Shown piece by piece: positions 39,790-49,285 of a DNA stretch of 64,000 nucleotides. Under the pieces are notes generated by a model. That model saw only the letters and a list, made by a program, of their open reading frames with translations, searched no databases and was not told the origin of the DNA. Position 1 is the stretch's first letter. Every line of letters starts with the position of its first letter. The translations under genes and the position numbers were made by a program. This DNA is from Hyphomicrobium sp. Lineage in GTDB: Bacteria; Pseudomonadota; Alphaproteobacteria; Rhizobiales; Hyphomicrobiaceae. The stretch spans positions 447,264 to 511,263 of the forward strand of contig JALHMJ010000001.1 in NCBI GenBank assembly GCA_022844105.1. The letters are read 5' to 3'.

Positions 39790-40326
39790 ATGCCGTTGTA
39801 CGAGCATGTCTTCATGACGCGTCAAGACGTGTCCAACCAACAGGTTGAGACGCTGACAAAAGAATTCAGCGACGTCATCACCGAAGGCGGCGGCAAGATC
39901 ACCAAGTCCGAATATTGGGGACTGAAGGGGCTTGCCTATAAGATCAAGAAGAACCGCAAGGCGCATTTTTCGCTTCTGAACATCGACGCTCCTTCAGCGG
40001 CGGTAGTCGAGATGGAACGCCGGATGGGCATTCAGACGGACATCCTGCGCTTCATCACCATCAAGGTTGAGGAACACGAAACCGAACCGTCGGCCATGAT
40101 GCGCAAGCAGGACCGCGACGAGCGGGGCGAGCGCGGTGATCGGGGCGATCGCGGCGACCGTGGTCCGCGCGGCGGCGGCGGCTTCCGTGGCGGCGATCGC
40201 GAAGGCGGTTCGACGTTCCGTCCGCGGCCTCCCCGCGAGGGCGGCTCCTTCCGCGATGGCGAAGCGCCTCGCGGTCCGCGCGGGCCTCGCCCGCCACGCA
40301 GCGACAATCCTGGTTCGGAGGGCTAA
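39790..40326 (+). CDS. rpsF: 30S ribosomal protein S6 (bS6) with long RG/RD-rich C-terminal tail
   Basis: [79 protein letters not shown]; start at 39790. Confidence 0.96.
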   Translation: MPLYEHVFMTRQDVSNQQVETLTKEFSDVITEGGGKITKSEYWGLKGLAYKIKKNRKAHFSLLNIDAPSAAVVEMERRMGIQTDILRFITIKVEEHETEPSAMMRKQDRDERGERGDRGDRGDRGPRGGGGFRGGDREGGSTFRPRPPREGGSFRDGEAPRGPRGPRPPRSDNPGSEG

Positions 40327-40329
40327 TTC

Positions 40330-40578
40330 ATGGCTGAAGTTCAGCAACTGGCCGCTCGCCGGCCGTTCCATCGCCGTCGCAAGACCTGCCCGTTCTCGGG
40401 CGAGCATGCGCCGAAGATCGACTACAAGGATGTGCGCCTTCTGGGTCGCTACATCTCCGAGCGCGGCAAGATCGTGCCGAGCCGGATCACGGCCGTATCG
40501 GCCAAGAAGCAACGTGAACTGGCAAAGGCCATCAAGCGTTCGCGGTTTCTTGGTCTGCTGCCTTATGTTCTGAAATAA
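40330..40578 (+). CDS. rpsR: 30S ribosomal protein S18 (bS18)
   Basis: [65 protein letters not shown]. Confidence 0.97.
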   Translation: MAEVQQLAARRPFHRRRKTCPFSGEHAPKIDYKDVRLLGRYISERGKIVPSRITAVSAKKQRELAKAIKRSRFLGLLPYVLK

Positions 40579-40589
40579 GTTGGTCCCGT

Positions 40590-40618
40590 CGGCCGGAGCG
40601 CGCTGCGCGGTCCGGCCG
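40590..40618 (+). terminator. putative hairpin (possible attenuator/terminator) after rpsR
   Basis: CGGCCGGA-gcgcgctgcgcgg-TCCGGCCG inverted repeat; no strong T-run. Confidence 0.4.
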
Positions 40619-40712
40619 GTGGCAGACTTTGACGTCATGCGAAAGAATGGTTGGGACAGCGGCGCGCGGCGCCGGATCTGTTCCTAACCGCGAAAGCGGG
40701 ACAGCTTAGACG

Positions 40713-41702
40713 ATGCGCAATCAACTGCTCATAGCTCTTTTGCTCGGCCTCGTGTCGGCGGTGGTTTTTGCTTCCGCGACCACTGGGCCGGTGCTATTTC
40801 GCTACGTTCTTTTCCTTCTGACCTCGTTGCCGATTTTTCTTGCCGGGCTTGGTTGGGGCTGGCGGTTCGCCGCCGTGGCTGGCGGGGCCAGCGCCACGTT
40901 CGTTGGCCTCCTCGCTGGACCTTTGGCCGGCGCCATCTATGCGCTGACGCAGATCGTGCCGGCTATCATTCTGAGTTATCTGGCGCTCCTCAACCGGGCT
41001 TATAAGCCGGAGGGATCTGATGCCGCCGTCACCGAATGGTATCCGGTCGGGCGATTGGTGCTGTGGGCGGCCGTCATGGCCGGCACGATCACTCTCCTCG
41101 TGCTGCTGATCATCGGGCAGGATTTCGAAGAGCTCCGGGCCGGGCTCAAGACGTATCTTTCGGAAGCCATTAAAACCAGTATGCCGGAGAGCGCGGGCGG
41201 TGCGCCGCTCGATGAGCAGCAGCTTGAGACGATGACCAACATCGTCGTTGCCGTCATGCCAGCGGCATCCGCCGTCTCCTGGTTGACGGCACTGGTGTTC
41301 AATCTTTGGCTTGCCGGCCGCATTACACTTGCTGCTGGGCAGCTGCAGCGGCCTTGGCCCGATATTTCAGCCATGGAGTTTCCGCCGGGCACGGCTCTCA
41401 TGCTTTTGGCGTCCATGCTCGGTACGGGGGCCAAAGGTATCGCGGGAGCCGTCGGCACGGCATTTCTTGGGGCCTTCTTTCTGGCCTACGTCTTCGCGGG
41501 GCTCGCCGTCATCCATTATGTCACGCGCGGCAAGTCCTGGCGCTCGCTGGGGCTTTGGATGCTGTACGTCGGCCTGCTCATCGTTGCCGTTTGGATTGCC
41601 GTCATCATAGCGCTTGTGGGACTGGCGGAGCGGCCGCTGCGGCTGCGGGATCGTGCCTTTCCCTCAGGTCCACCGCCACCTCCGGCGCCGGTCGCCACCT
41701 GA
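40713..41702 (+). CDS. DUF2232 (YybS-like) membrane protein
   Basis: Multi-TM protein between rpsR and rplI, the usual position of DUF2232 in alphaproteobacteria. Confidence 0.8.
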   Translation: MRNQLLIALLLGLVSAVVFASATTGPVLFRYVLFLLTSLPIFLAGLGWGWRFAAVAGGASATFVGLLAGPLAGAIYALTQIVPAIILSYLALLNRAYKPEGSDAAVTEWYPVGRLVLWAAVMAGTITLLVLLIIGQDFEELRAGLKTYLSEAIKTSMPESAGGAPLDEQQLETMTNIVVAVMPAASAVSWLTALVFNLWLAGRITLAAGQLQRPWPDISAMEFPPGTALMLLASMLGTGAKGIAGAVGTAFLGAFFLAYVFAGLAVIHYVTRGKSWRSLGLWMLYVGLLIVAVWIAVIIALVGLAERPLRLRDRAFPSGPPPPPAPVAT

Positions 41703-41746
41703 ACCCTCAGTCTTGGAATAGCAAACAGTAGAAAGGACCACCTCTC

Positions 41747-42325
41747 ATGCAAGTCATCCTCCTGCAGCGTGTCGGCCGCATCGGTCAGATGGGCGATGTC
41801 GTCAACGTCAAAGACGGCTTCGCGCGCAATTTTCTGCTGCCGCAGAAAAAGGCCCTGCGCGCCACCAAGGAAAACCTGGCTAAGTTTGACGGCCAGCGGT
41901 CGCAGCTCGAAGCTGTGAACCTGGAACAGAAGAAGGAAGCTGAAGCGGTTGCCGGCAAGCTCAACGGGCAGTCATTTATCGCCATCCGCTCCGCCGGCGA
42001 CACGGGTCAGCTTTACGGTTCGGTCTCGCCGCGCGACATCGCCGAGGTCGTCACGGCTGGCGGTTTTACGATCGACCGGAGCCAGGTCGTCATCGACAAG
42101 CCGATCAAGACACTGGGCGTGCACGGCGCCAAGGTCCAGTTACATCCGGAAGTGCTGGTTGGCGTTGCGATCAACGTGGCGCGGTCGCAGGAAGAAGCTG
42201 AGCGTCAGGCGCGCGGTGAGAATGTCACCGTGATCAAGGACGAGAAGCTCGACATCGAGACCTACTCGGAAGACATGTTCGAGGAAGGTGCATCGCCCGC
42301 GGCGGACGAAGCCGAAGAGGCTTGA
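41747..42325 (+). CDS. rplI: 50S ribosomal protein L9 (bL9)
   Basis: [51 protein letters not shown]. Confidence 0.97.
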   Translation: MQVILLQRVGRIGQMGDVVNVKDGFARNFLLPQKKALRATKENLAKFDGQRSQLEAVNLEQKKEAEAVAGKLNGQSFIAIRSAGDTGQLYGSVSPRDIAEVVTAGGFTIDRSQVVIDKPIKTLGVHGAKVQLHPEVLVGVAINVARSQEEAERQARGENVTVIKDEKLDIETYSEDMFEEGASPAADEAEEA

Positions 42326-42459
42326 GGTTCAGCGGTCGGGTTGCAATGCACTCCCATGCGGCGATTGCGTGCCGCGGGTTTTCATAATCCGTCGTGGGTC
42401 GTTTCTTTCGTGCGCAGTGTCTTTCATGCGCAGTACGGCCGACGCCAAGTCGTTCAAAC

Positions 42460-42490
42460 AAAATGGGGTGGCCTTGGCGACCACCCCATT
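42460..42490 (-). terminator. putative rho-independent terminator
   Basis: Minus strand ATGGGGTGG-TCGCCAAGG-CCACCCCAT followed by TTTGTTT; 88 nt downstream of a minus-strand small ORF. Confidence 0.6.
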
Positions 42491-42577
42491 CGTCTCGTGT
42501 CATAACGCGTTTGGAGGAAGACGCCGTGACACGGGGAGGAAACTCAATCGCCGCACCCTTGCGGGCGCGTTACGAAA

Positions 42578-42739
42578 CTAGCGGTTCAGCGTGCGGACCC
42601 GTGACGGCGAACCGGCTCGGACAACCAGCTCGGACTGGCGCAGCAGCGCGAGGATGAAGGCTTGCATAAACATCTCCTGGACCCGTAGCTGGCCCTCGTC
42701 AGTTTTTCTGATGAACGGCGCAACGACTGCCTGTGCCAT
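42578..42739 (-). CDS. small ORF (53 aa), uncharacterised
   Basis: MAQAVVAPFIRKTDEGQLRVQEMFMQAFILALLRQSELVVRAGSPSRVRTLNR; below ORF-track length cutoff; followed by terminator-like hairpin on same strand. Confidence 0.45.
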   Translation of the reverse strand: MAQAVVAPFIRKTDEGQLRVQEMFMQAFILALLRQSELVVRAGSPSRVRTLNR

Positions 42740-42844
42740 TCGATCGTCACTTGATAAATCAGAATTCTACGATGTAGAAGTCTCCATTATGCAGCGCAGC
42801 ATTGCGTAGCGCGCATATCGGCGTCGTTCAACTGCGGCACGCGC

Positions 42845-42872
42845 GAAAAAGGGGCGCCGGTGGGCGCCCCTT
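42845..42872 (-). terminator. putative rho-independent terminator
   Basis: Minus strand GGGGCGCC-CACC-GGCGCCCC followed by TTTTT, just downstream of CDS ending at 42897. Confidence 0.75.
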
Positions 42873-42896
42873 GGAGTGGGAAATTATTGGTCAGAC

Positions 42897-43301
42897 TTAT
42901 TTTGCGGCAGGCGACTGATAGGCCACCCGTTCGATGAGGCGTGTCGTCAGGAACGAAGTACCGGTCGAGCAGAAGAATTCGACAGACGGCCCATCAGCGG
43001 TGTCCATGCGGGCTGTCCGGCCGGCGGCAACAAACGTCGAGAACCGTGCCGGAGTATCGGATTGTGTAGCCGTTTCAGAGGCTTCACCGATAATCAACAT
43101 GAGATCGCAGCCGCCCCGTTGGGGCAGGTAATAGCCGACAGCTTGCTTCGAGCCGATGACAAACGACAGGCCCGCCATTGGCCGGACGATTGACGCAGAA
43201 GAGAATTCGCCGGCGTGGCCGGAGCCTGTATCGAACGCTGCAACGCCAGCCAGGATGGCGGCTGTGGCTAGACCAGACTTGAACGTGGAAAGACGTGTCA
43301 T
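42897..43301 (-). CDS. uncharacterised secreted protein
   Basis: MTRLSTFKSGLATAAILAGVAAFDTGSGHAGEFSSASIV... with signal peptide; ATG 43301 inside ORF to 43337; downstream terminator. Confidence 0.65.
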   Translation of the reverse strand: MTRLSTFKSGLATAAILAGVAAFDTGSGHAGEFSSASIVRPMAGLSFVIGSKQAVGYYLPQRGGCDLMLIIGEASETATQSDTPARFSTFVAAGRTARMDTADGPSVEFFCSTGTSFLTTRLIERVAYQSPAAK

Positions 43302-43995
43302 TTGGGGCTCCTTCGTGTTTCGAAGTTGTAAACACAAACAGCGCCCGCAGCGGCCTCACGTGCTCATGATCGGTCTCAACTGCTGGCGACCTGTTGCGTA
43401 AACCCCCACAGTCCAATACGAAAGTGCTATCTCGACGGGACAGCCCTGCAAATGTTGCAGCGCAAGATCGTCACAGCCGAAGCGGGAAGGGTTACCCGCT
43501 CAGGCCGCCAATTTCTTCTCAGCTATGCGTTTTGAGACGGTAGTACTATTGCGTCTTACCTTTGGGATGCGGCTCGCGGGTGAAAACCTTAGCGTGCACG
43601 TCATCGCCTTCCTTGGCGCATTCGAATGACGCGGAGTGGCTGGCGGTCGTGTCGATTTGTAGAGCCGCACCTTTGGCGACGGGCCGCCGAAGGCGGGTGT
43701 CTGGGGGCTCAAGACCGATCACACGGCCATCTTCAAGTGGAACACAGTCAAAAAATCATTTTTTGGCCCTGGCCGACCGGAAGGGGCGATCGATTGAGAG
43801 GCGCCGCCAGATGCCTTTCAGACATCGCGTCCGTGCATGATTGGGTTCAAGGCAGGCAGAGGCGATACGGGATTGAAACGCCAGCGCGGGCGGCGGCCAT
43901 CCCTTGGGACAAATGGGCCGGGTCTGCGCGACAACGCTTGCTCCAGCCGCTATAAGCACGCGAATTGCGCCCGTGATCCAGATCGCAGAGACCCG

Positions 43996-46221
43996 ATGCA
44001 AGACGCTGCCGAAAAACCTACCATCACGCCAGAGATCGTCGCCGAACATGGCCTCAAGCCCGACGAATACCAGCGGCTCTTGAAAATCCTGGGACGTGAG
44101 CCGTCGCTCACTGAACTCGGCATCTTTTCCGTGATGTGGTCTGAACACTGCTCGTATAAGTCGTCGCGCGTCTGGCTGAAGACACTGCCGACTTCCGGCC
44201 CGAAGGTCATTCAGGGGCCTGGCGAGAATGCTGGCGTGGTCGATCTCGGCGATGGCGATTGTGCGGTCTTCAAAATGGAGAGCCACAACCACCCGTCCTA
44301 CATCGAGCCGTTCCAGGGGGCGGCAACCGGCGTCGGCGGCATCATGCGTGACGTGTTCACGATGGGTGCGCGACCGGTGGCAAATCTCAATGCGCTGCGG
44401 TTCGGTGCGCCCGAACATCCCAAAACGCGCCAATTGGTCGATGGCGTTGTGGCCGGTATTGCGCACTACGGCAATTGTACCGGCGTTCCAACCATCGGCG
44501 GCGAAACAAACTTCGACGCGGGCTACAACAACAACATCCTCGTCAACGCGATGTGTGTTGGCCTGGCGAGGGCCGACAAGATATTTTATTCAGCGGCCAA
44601 GGGTGTCGGGCTGCCCGTGGTTTACGTCGGTTCAAAAACCGGTCGCGACGGTATTCACGGCGCGACGATGGCATCGGCCGAATTCGACGACAAGAGCGAC
44701 GAAAAACGTCCGACCGTGCAGGTCGGCGACCCGTTCACCGAAAAATTGCTCATCGAGGCCTGCCTCGAACTCATGGCGACTGATATGATCATCGCCATTC
44801 AAGACATGGGGGCTGCAGGTCTTACGTCGTCGACGTCGGAGATGGCCGACAAAGGCGGCGTCGGCATCGAGCTCGTGCTCGATCATGTGCCGCAACGCGA
44901 AGCCAACATGACCGCCTATGAAATGATGCTCTCCGAAAGCCAGGAGCGCATGTTGATGATCTTGAAGCCCGGCCGGGAACCGGATGCGGAAAAGATCTTC
45001 ACCAAGTGGGGCCTCGACTTTGCCGTCATCGGCAAAACGACCGACACCGGTCGCATGATCGTGACGCACAAGGGCAAGGTCGAAGCCGATTTGCCGGTGA
45101 CCGTGCTTGCCAACTCCGCACCGATGTACGAAAGGCCTTACTTCCATCCCGTGCCCCCGGCACCCGTGCTGCCGGAATGGGTTGCCGCGCCCAACAGCCT
45201 GATGAGCGCACTGCGAACAATGATGGGTTCGCCGGCACTGGCTTCGCGCCGGTGGATCTACCAGCAGTATGATCACATGGTGATGGGCGATACCGTCGGC
45301 CGTCCTGGCGGCGATGCCGGGATCGTGCGCGTGCACAACACGCAGAAGGGCATCGCGGCGACCTGCGATGTGACGCCCCGCTATGTTGCCGCGGACCCGG
45401 AGATGGGGACCAAGCAGGCCGTTGTCGAAACGTGGCGCAATCTGTGCGCGGTCGGCGCCGACCCAATCGCGATCACGGACAACATGAATTTCGCCAATCC
45501 GGAGAGGCCCGAAATCATGGGCCAATTCGTTGCCAGCGTCAAAGGGATGGGAGAAGCCTGCCGCGTGCTCGACTACCCCGTCGTGTCGGGCAACGTCTCG
45601 CTTTACAACGAGACCAACGGCATTGGCATTCCGCCAACGCCCGCGATCGGCGGCGTGGGGCTCGTGCCGGATGTGGCGAAGATCGCCGATATCGCCCTGA
45701 AGCGTGACGGTGATCTTCTCATCGTCATTGGGTTGGAACGCGGTTGGCTCGGGCAATCCCTCTATCAGGGTATTATTGCCGGACGGTTCGAAGGGGCGCC
45801 GCCGCCAGTGGACCTTGCCGATGAATTGAAAGCCGGACGGCTGGTGCGGGCTCTGATCCGCGAAGGCAACGTTTCGGCCGTGCACGATTGCGCCGATGGC
45901 GGTCTTCTGGTCACGGTCGTTGAGATGGCGCTGGCCGGCGACATCGGCGTTGAACTCTACCCATATGAGGGCAGCCTGCCGCCGCATGCGGTCTGGTTTG
46001 GCGAAGACCAGGGCCGCTATGTCCTGTCCGTTTCACCGGCGCAAGCGGAAGAAACTTTGGAGCGGGCCCGTCTGCTCGCCTTGCCCGCCCGCGTTGTTGG
46101 CAGGGTTGGCGGCGACAGTCTCGTCATACGCGGCGACGGTGACCCCTTCCCGCTGGCCGGCCTGCGCACCCTCCATGAGGGCTGGCTGCCGGACTACATG
46201 GCGGGTCTTTCGGCTCATTAA
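43996..46221 (+). CDS. purL: phosphoribosylformylglycinamidine synthase subunit PurL
   Basis: [56 protein letters not shown]...[37 protein letters not shown]. Confidence 0.97.
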   Translation: MQDAAEKPTITPEIVAEHGLKPDEYQRLLKILGREPSLTELGIFSVMWSEHCSYKSSRVWLKTLPTSGPKVIQGPGENAGVVDLGDGDCAVFKMESHNHPSYIEPFQGAATGVGGIMRDVFTMGARPVANLNALRFGAPEHPKTRQLVDGVVAGIAHYGNCTGVPTIGGETNFDAGYNNNILVNAMCVGLARADKIFYSAAKGVGLPVVYVGSKTGRDGIHGATMASAEFDDKSDEKRPTVQVGDPFTEKLLIEACLELMATDMIIAIQDMGAAGLTSSTSEMADKGGVGIELVLDHVPQREANMTAYEMMLSESQERMLMILKPGREPDAEKIFTKWGLDFAVIGKTTDTGRMIVTHKGKVEADLPVTVLANSAPMYERPYFHPVPPAPVLPEWVAAPNSLMSALRTMMGSPALASRRWIYQQYDHMVMGDTVGRPGGDAGIVRVHNTQKGIAATCDVTPRYVAADPEMGTKQAVVETWRNLCAVGADPIAITDNMNFANPERPEIMGQFVASVKGMGEACRVLDYPVVSGNVSLYNETNGIGIPPTPAIGGVGLVPDVAKIADIALKRDGDLLIVIGLERGWLGQSLYQGIIAGRFEGAPPPVDLADELKAGRLVRALIREGNVSAVHDCADGGLLVTVVEMALAGDIGVELYPYEGSLPPHAVWFGEDQGRYVLSVSPAQAEETLERARLLALPARVVGRVGGDSLVIRGDGDPFPLAGLRTLHEGWLPDYMAGLSAH

Positions 46222-46424
46222 CTCATCAAGCCGAGATCGCTTTAATCCCCCGAAGATTCAGTATCGGCCAACGCATAGGTTGTCGGGAATATGGCCTGCC
46301 GGTTGGCTATGGCATCGCGACGAAGCCTCCAACGGCGATCTCTATGTTCTGAAAGCCGGCAAGTAAGGCTGTCTGTTACGGCTGACGCCCGATGCCATCA
46401 ACGCCATTCGCTGACGGGCTGAGT

Positions 46425-46556
46425 TCAACCCGCTTTGGCGGCGTTCTGTTCTTTCTTCTCAATCTTGGCCAAACGCGCATTCGTGTTGCGGGCCTTGCGC
46501 TGGCGGGCTTGAATTTTACGGCGGCGCGAGTTCGACATCGTCGGCATGAGCGTCAT
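46425..46556 (-). CDS. small highly basic ORF (43 aa; or 37 aa from internal ATG at 46538)
   Basis: MTLMPTMSNSRRRKIQARQRKARNTNARLAKIEKKEQNAAKAG; below ORF-track cutoff; strongly biased, protein-like composition. Confidence 0.45.
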   Translation of the reverse strand: MTLMPTMSNSRRRKIQARQRKARNTNARLAKIEKKEQNAAKAG

Positions 46557-46674
46557 CTCCTGGGTTGGCCGTGTTCTCTAAGTGGATTTGGCCAACTGTC
46601 AACGCCCCCCGCGCGCAGAAAACTAGAACGACGGGCAAACCATTAAATATCCAGACAGTGCCGATCTTACGCCA

Positions 46675-46902
46675 TCAACCGCGTACCATGGTGCGCTGGA
46701 CGTTGCGCTGCTTGCGTTCGGCGACATATTCATGCTGACGGCAGCCGCACGCACCGCAGACTTCAACAGTGCGATTCAATCTATGATTGCATTGGGGGCA
46801 TTTGCCGAACACGACATAAAGCCGGTGCACGCCCCAGATGGCGTAGGATACGACGAAAACAGTAGCAATCAGCGCGAGCAGATTAAATTCTGTGAATTCC
46901 AT
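46675..46902 (-). CDS. small membrane-anchored zinc-ribbon-like protein
   Basis: One TM (FNLLALIATVFVVSYAIWGV) then CPQCNHRLNRTVEVCGACGC (two CxxC knuckles). Confidence 0.65.
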   Translation of the reverse strand: MEFTEFNLLALIATVFVVSYAIWGVHRLYVVFGKCPQCNHRLNRTVEVCGACGCRQHEYVAERKQRNVQRTMVRG

Positions 46903-47010
46903 GCCACCACACCCCTACGCTAAAGACACACACTATCGTGCATGCCACAAATTCATCACGGCTTCAACGCACCGTCGCACTCCTGCGAGGTGTAACACTT
47001 TCTCGCTGTG

Positions 47011-47157
47011 GTTGTGCCCGGGTCTGACCCGTGCACGTTGGCTCTTAAAAGTCGTGCCCGGGTCTGACCAGTGCACGTTGGCTCTTAAAAGTTGTGCCCG
47101 GGTCGGACCCGTGCACGTTGGCTCGTAAAAGTTGTGCCCGGGTCTGACCCGTGCACG
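47011..47157. repeat. tandem repeat array, period 40 bp, ~3.7 copies, each unit with a 23-bp near-perfect dyad
   Basis: Units at 47011, 47051, 47091, 47131: GTTGTGCCCGGGTCTGACCCGTGCACGTTGGCTCTTAAAA with 4 substitutions in total; core GTGCCCGGGTC-T-GACCCGTGCAC. Confidence 0.95.
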
Positions 47158-47212
47158 GGGGGCGCGCGGCGAACCGCATTTCGCAACGCAGCAAATCGCG
47201 CTAATTGGGGGC

Positions 47213-48266
47213 AATGGCAAATATCGCCACAACATTGAGCTTGGATCCCGCCGACGCCGGCCCCGGTTCGGATGCGGCCCGAACTGCGGCCGAGGACCGC
47301 CGATTTTTCCGGTTCCTCGTCGTTGCGATCACGCTGCATGCCATGCTGCTGATCCAAGTCCATACGAGCGCGCCGCGGCGGCTCGGGGCTGCAGGGGGGG
47401 CCGACGATGCGATCAGCGTCTCTCTGATCACCGAGCGCGACTTGAAAGGCCGGGCAACGGTGGAAGACCAGGCAGCCGGGTTGCCCGCACCACCGCCGCC
47501 GCCCACGCCAACGCCTCAGGCAGAGCCGGCCGCGCAACCGCCCCCCGTGCCGCCAACCCCGGAGCCGCCAGCCCCCGAAGCGGCGGCGCCACCCGTGCCC
47601 CCTCCTCCTCCGCCTGCCGCTGCGCTAGCGCCTGCCGAGAAACCCGCGCCGCCTGCTGAGCTCAAGCCGACGCTGCCGGACGAGGCTGTCGAACCGGCGC
47701 CAAAACAATCCGAGCCGAAGCCGGCACCGGAGAAAAGCGAAAGCGAAAAGTCTTCGGAGCAGGCCGTCAAATCCGAGAAGACGGAAGAGGCCGCCAAACC
47801 GGTTGAAAAACCCGAGCCGCCGGCGAAGTCAAAACCAGCAGAAAAGCCGGCTCAACAAAAGCCGAAGGCGGAGCCCCAAAAGAAGCCCACGCAACGTACC
47901 GAAACGGCAAAACTCGACCTCACGCCTCCGGCGATTTTCCAGGCGCCCGTAGGTGGGGGTGGCGCCGGGGTTCAGCGGCCCGCCGGTATCACGCGCTCAG
48001 GCGAAAACGACGATTTTGCTCGCAACGTCATTCGTGCGCTGCAGACGACGATGCCGCAACTGAGGAACACATTCGGCCGCGTGACCGTGCGCATCGAACT
48101 GAACAAGAACGGCAATCTCGTTCGCACCAACGTTATCAAACCTTCGGAGATTGCGGGTCTCGATCAGAGTGTTGTGTTCGCGACCCAGCAGTCGAGCTTC
48201 CCTTTTCCGCCGCACAATGCCGTGCCCGCCGACCTGATATTCTTCGTTACCTACATTTATCGATGA
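47213..48266 (+). CDS. TonB-like energy transducer protein (Pro-rich linker)
   Basis: N-terminal TM (FFRFLVVAITLHAMLLIQVH), long Pro/Glu/Lys-rich linker, C-terminal VIRALQTTMPQLRNTFGRVTVRIELNKNGNLVRTNVIKPSEIAGLDQSVVFATQQSSFPFPP. Confidence 0.75.
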
Positions 48267-48267
48267 C

Positions 48268-48732
48268 CTAGTCGAGCCCGATGCATCGCCGGTATCGGGT
48301 TGTCCAGTAGAGCCGGCCGGTGCGGGTTGCGAGGCGGCGCAGCGTTTCGCAACTGATGCTGTTCTGGGCCGGTGGATCGAAGAAACGTTGCGGATCGCCG
48401 CCGGCTGGCGGAGCATTCGGCACCACGCGCTGGCTTTCGGGGGTTCGCTGCGGATTGCGATTGGGATAGGCGTCGCGGTAGAGGCGGCGCTGGCTGTCGG
48501 GGCGATTGTCGTAGGGGACGCGAGGCAGAACCGTCGTTGCGCCGCTGGATGAGCGCGGTGCGGGCGTTGGGGGTCCGTTCGCAGGTCGGCTATCGAAGGA
48601 GCGCGAGTTGACCTGAGCCCATTGTTGACCAGGCTCAGCGCCGACCGATGTGGCGGCCGCGTTCGTCAACGCTGTGATCAGCGCAGCGATCAAAGCCGGC
48701 CGTGACGCATGGCCAACCATCCTGGCGGTCAA
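48268..48732 (-). CDS. uncharacterised secreted Pro/Arg-rich protein
   Basis: N-terminal hydrophobic segment ending ...SVGAEPG; two Cys near C-terminus. Confidence 0.5.
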   Translation of the reverse strand: MTARMVGHASRPALIAALITALTNAAATSVGAEPGQQWAQVNSRSFDSRPANGPPTPAPRSSSGATTVLPRVPYDNRPDSQRRLYRDAYPNRNPQRTPESQRVVPNAPPAGGDPQRFFDPPAQNSISCETLRRLATRTGRLYWTTRYRRCIGLD

Positions 48733-48852
48733 TTCCCGTTTTGGCGTTTTACCACTCTATCTGATCATACTATGCATACGCTGGGTTAGGGCAGCGGTTC
48801 CACAACCGCTCTGCAGCACGCTGATTGAAACGTACAGCACGGGGAGAATAGC

Positions 48853-49281
48853 GTGTCAGACGGTTTGCACCCAGCAGCACCGCATAGTGTGCCGTGGTTC
48901 ATCAGTGGGCCACACGAGGGTGACGCCCTCTACGTCATGACGACTGTGAGCGTTCTGGCCGCCGTTATCGGTCTGGGTGTGTTGTTTTTCACGTTGCATT
49001 CGCTACCCGAACGCATGGGGCACAAGAAGCTTCAGTTCGAGATCGTTGCCGTGCTCGGGCTCCTGTCGCTCTTCACTCATATTCACGCCTTCTGGGTCGC
49101 GGCCCTCTTGCTCGCTCTGATCGATTTGCCGGATTTCATGACCCCGCTGAAACGGATCGCCGGCGCATCGGAAAAGATCGCCGGGATCGAAGCCCCGCCC
49201 GAGCCACCGTTGCTGACGCAGACGCCCGCAACGCCGCTGCCGCCGGCGTCCGGCGTCGCACCTTCGGCGCAGGGAGGCTGA
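48853..49281 (+). CDS. small inner-membrane protein, partner of downstream HlyD-type protein
   Basis: VLAAVIGLGVLFFTLHSLPERMGHKKLQFEIVAVLGLLSLFTHIHAFWVAALLLALIDLP; start 5 nt upstream spacing to next gene (49281/49286). Confidence 0.65.
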   Translation: MSDGLHPAAPHSVPWFISGPHEGDALYVMTTVSVLAAVIGLGVLFFTLHSLPERMGHKKLQFEIVAVLGLLSLFTHIHAFWVAALLLALIDLPDFMTPLKRIAGASEKIAGIEAPPEPPLLTQTPATPLPPASGVAPSAQGG

Positions 49282-49285
49282 GACC

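Noticed and set aside
39994-40638. 214-aa minus-strand ORF opposite rpsF/rpsR
   Set aside because: Created by the low-complexity RG-coding DNA on the other strand.
44632-45987. 451-aa minus-strand ORF opposite purL
   Set aside because: Long open frame antisense to a clearly real purL; His/Arg-rich composition typical of GC-rich shadow ORFs.
46222-46366. Short plus-strand peptide ...RLWHRDEASNGDLYVLKAGK after purL, possible gene remnant
   Set aside because: Too short, and mostly an out-of-frame continuation through the purL 3' end; no identifiable parent gene.
46933-47235. 100-aa minus-strand ORF with repetitive ARVRPGHN/LRANVHWSDPG motifs across the 40-bp array
   Set aside because: It is a by-product of the tandem DNA repeat. 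A 40-bp period is not a multiple of 3, so the motif changes frame each copy, and the ORF has no start or domain support.
47460-47900. Pro/Ala/Glu/Lys-rich DNA low complexity in the TonB-like gene considered as a tandem repeat
   Set aside because: Compositional low complexity of the normal TonB periplasm-spanning linker, with no fixed period.
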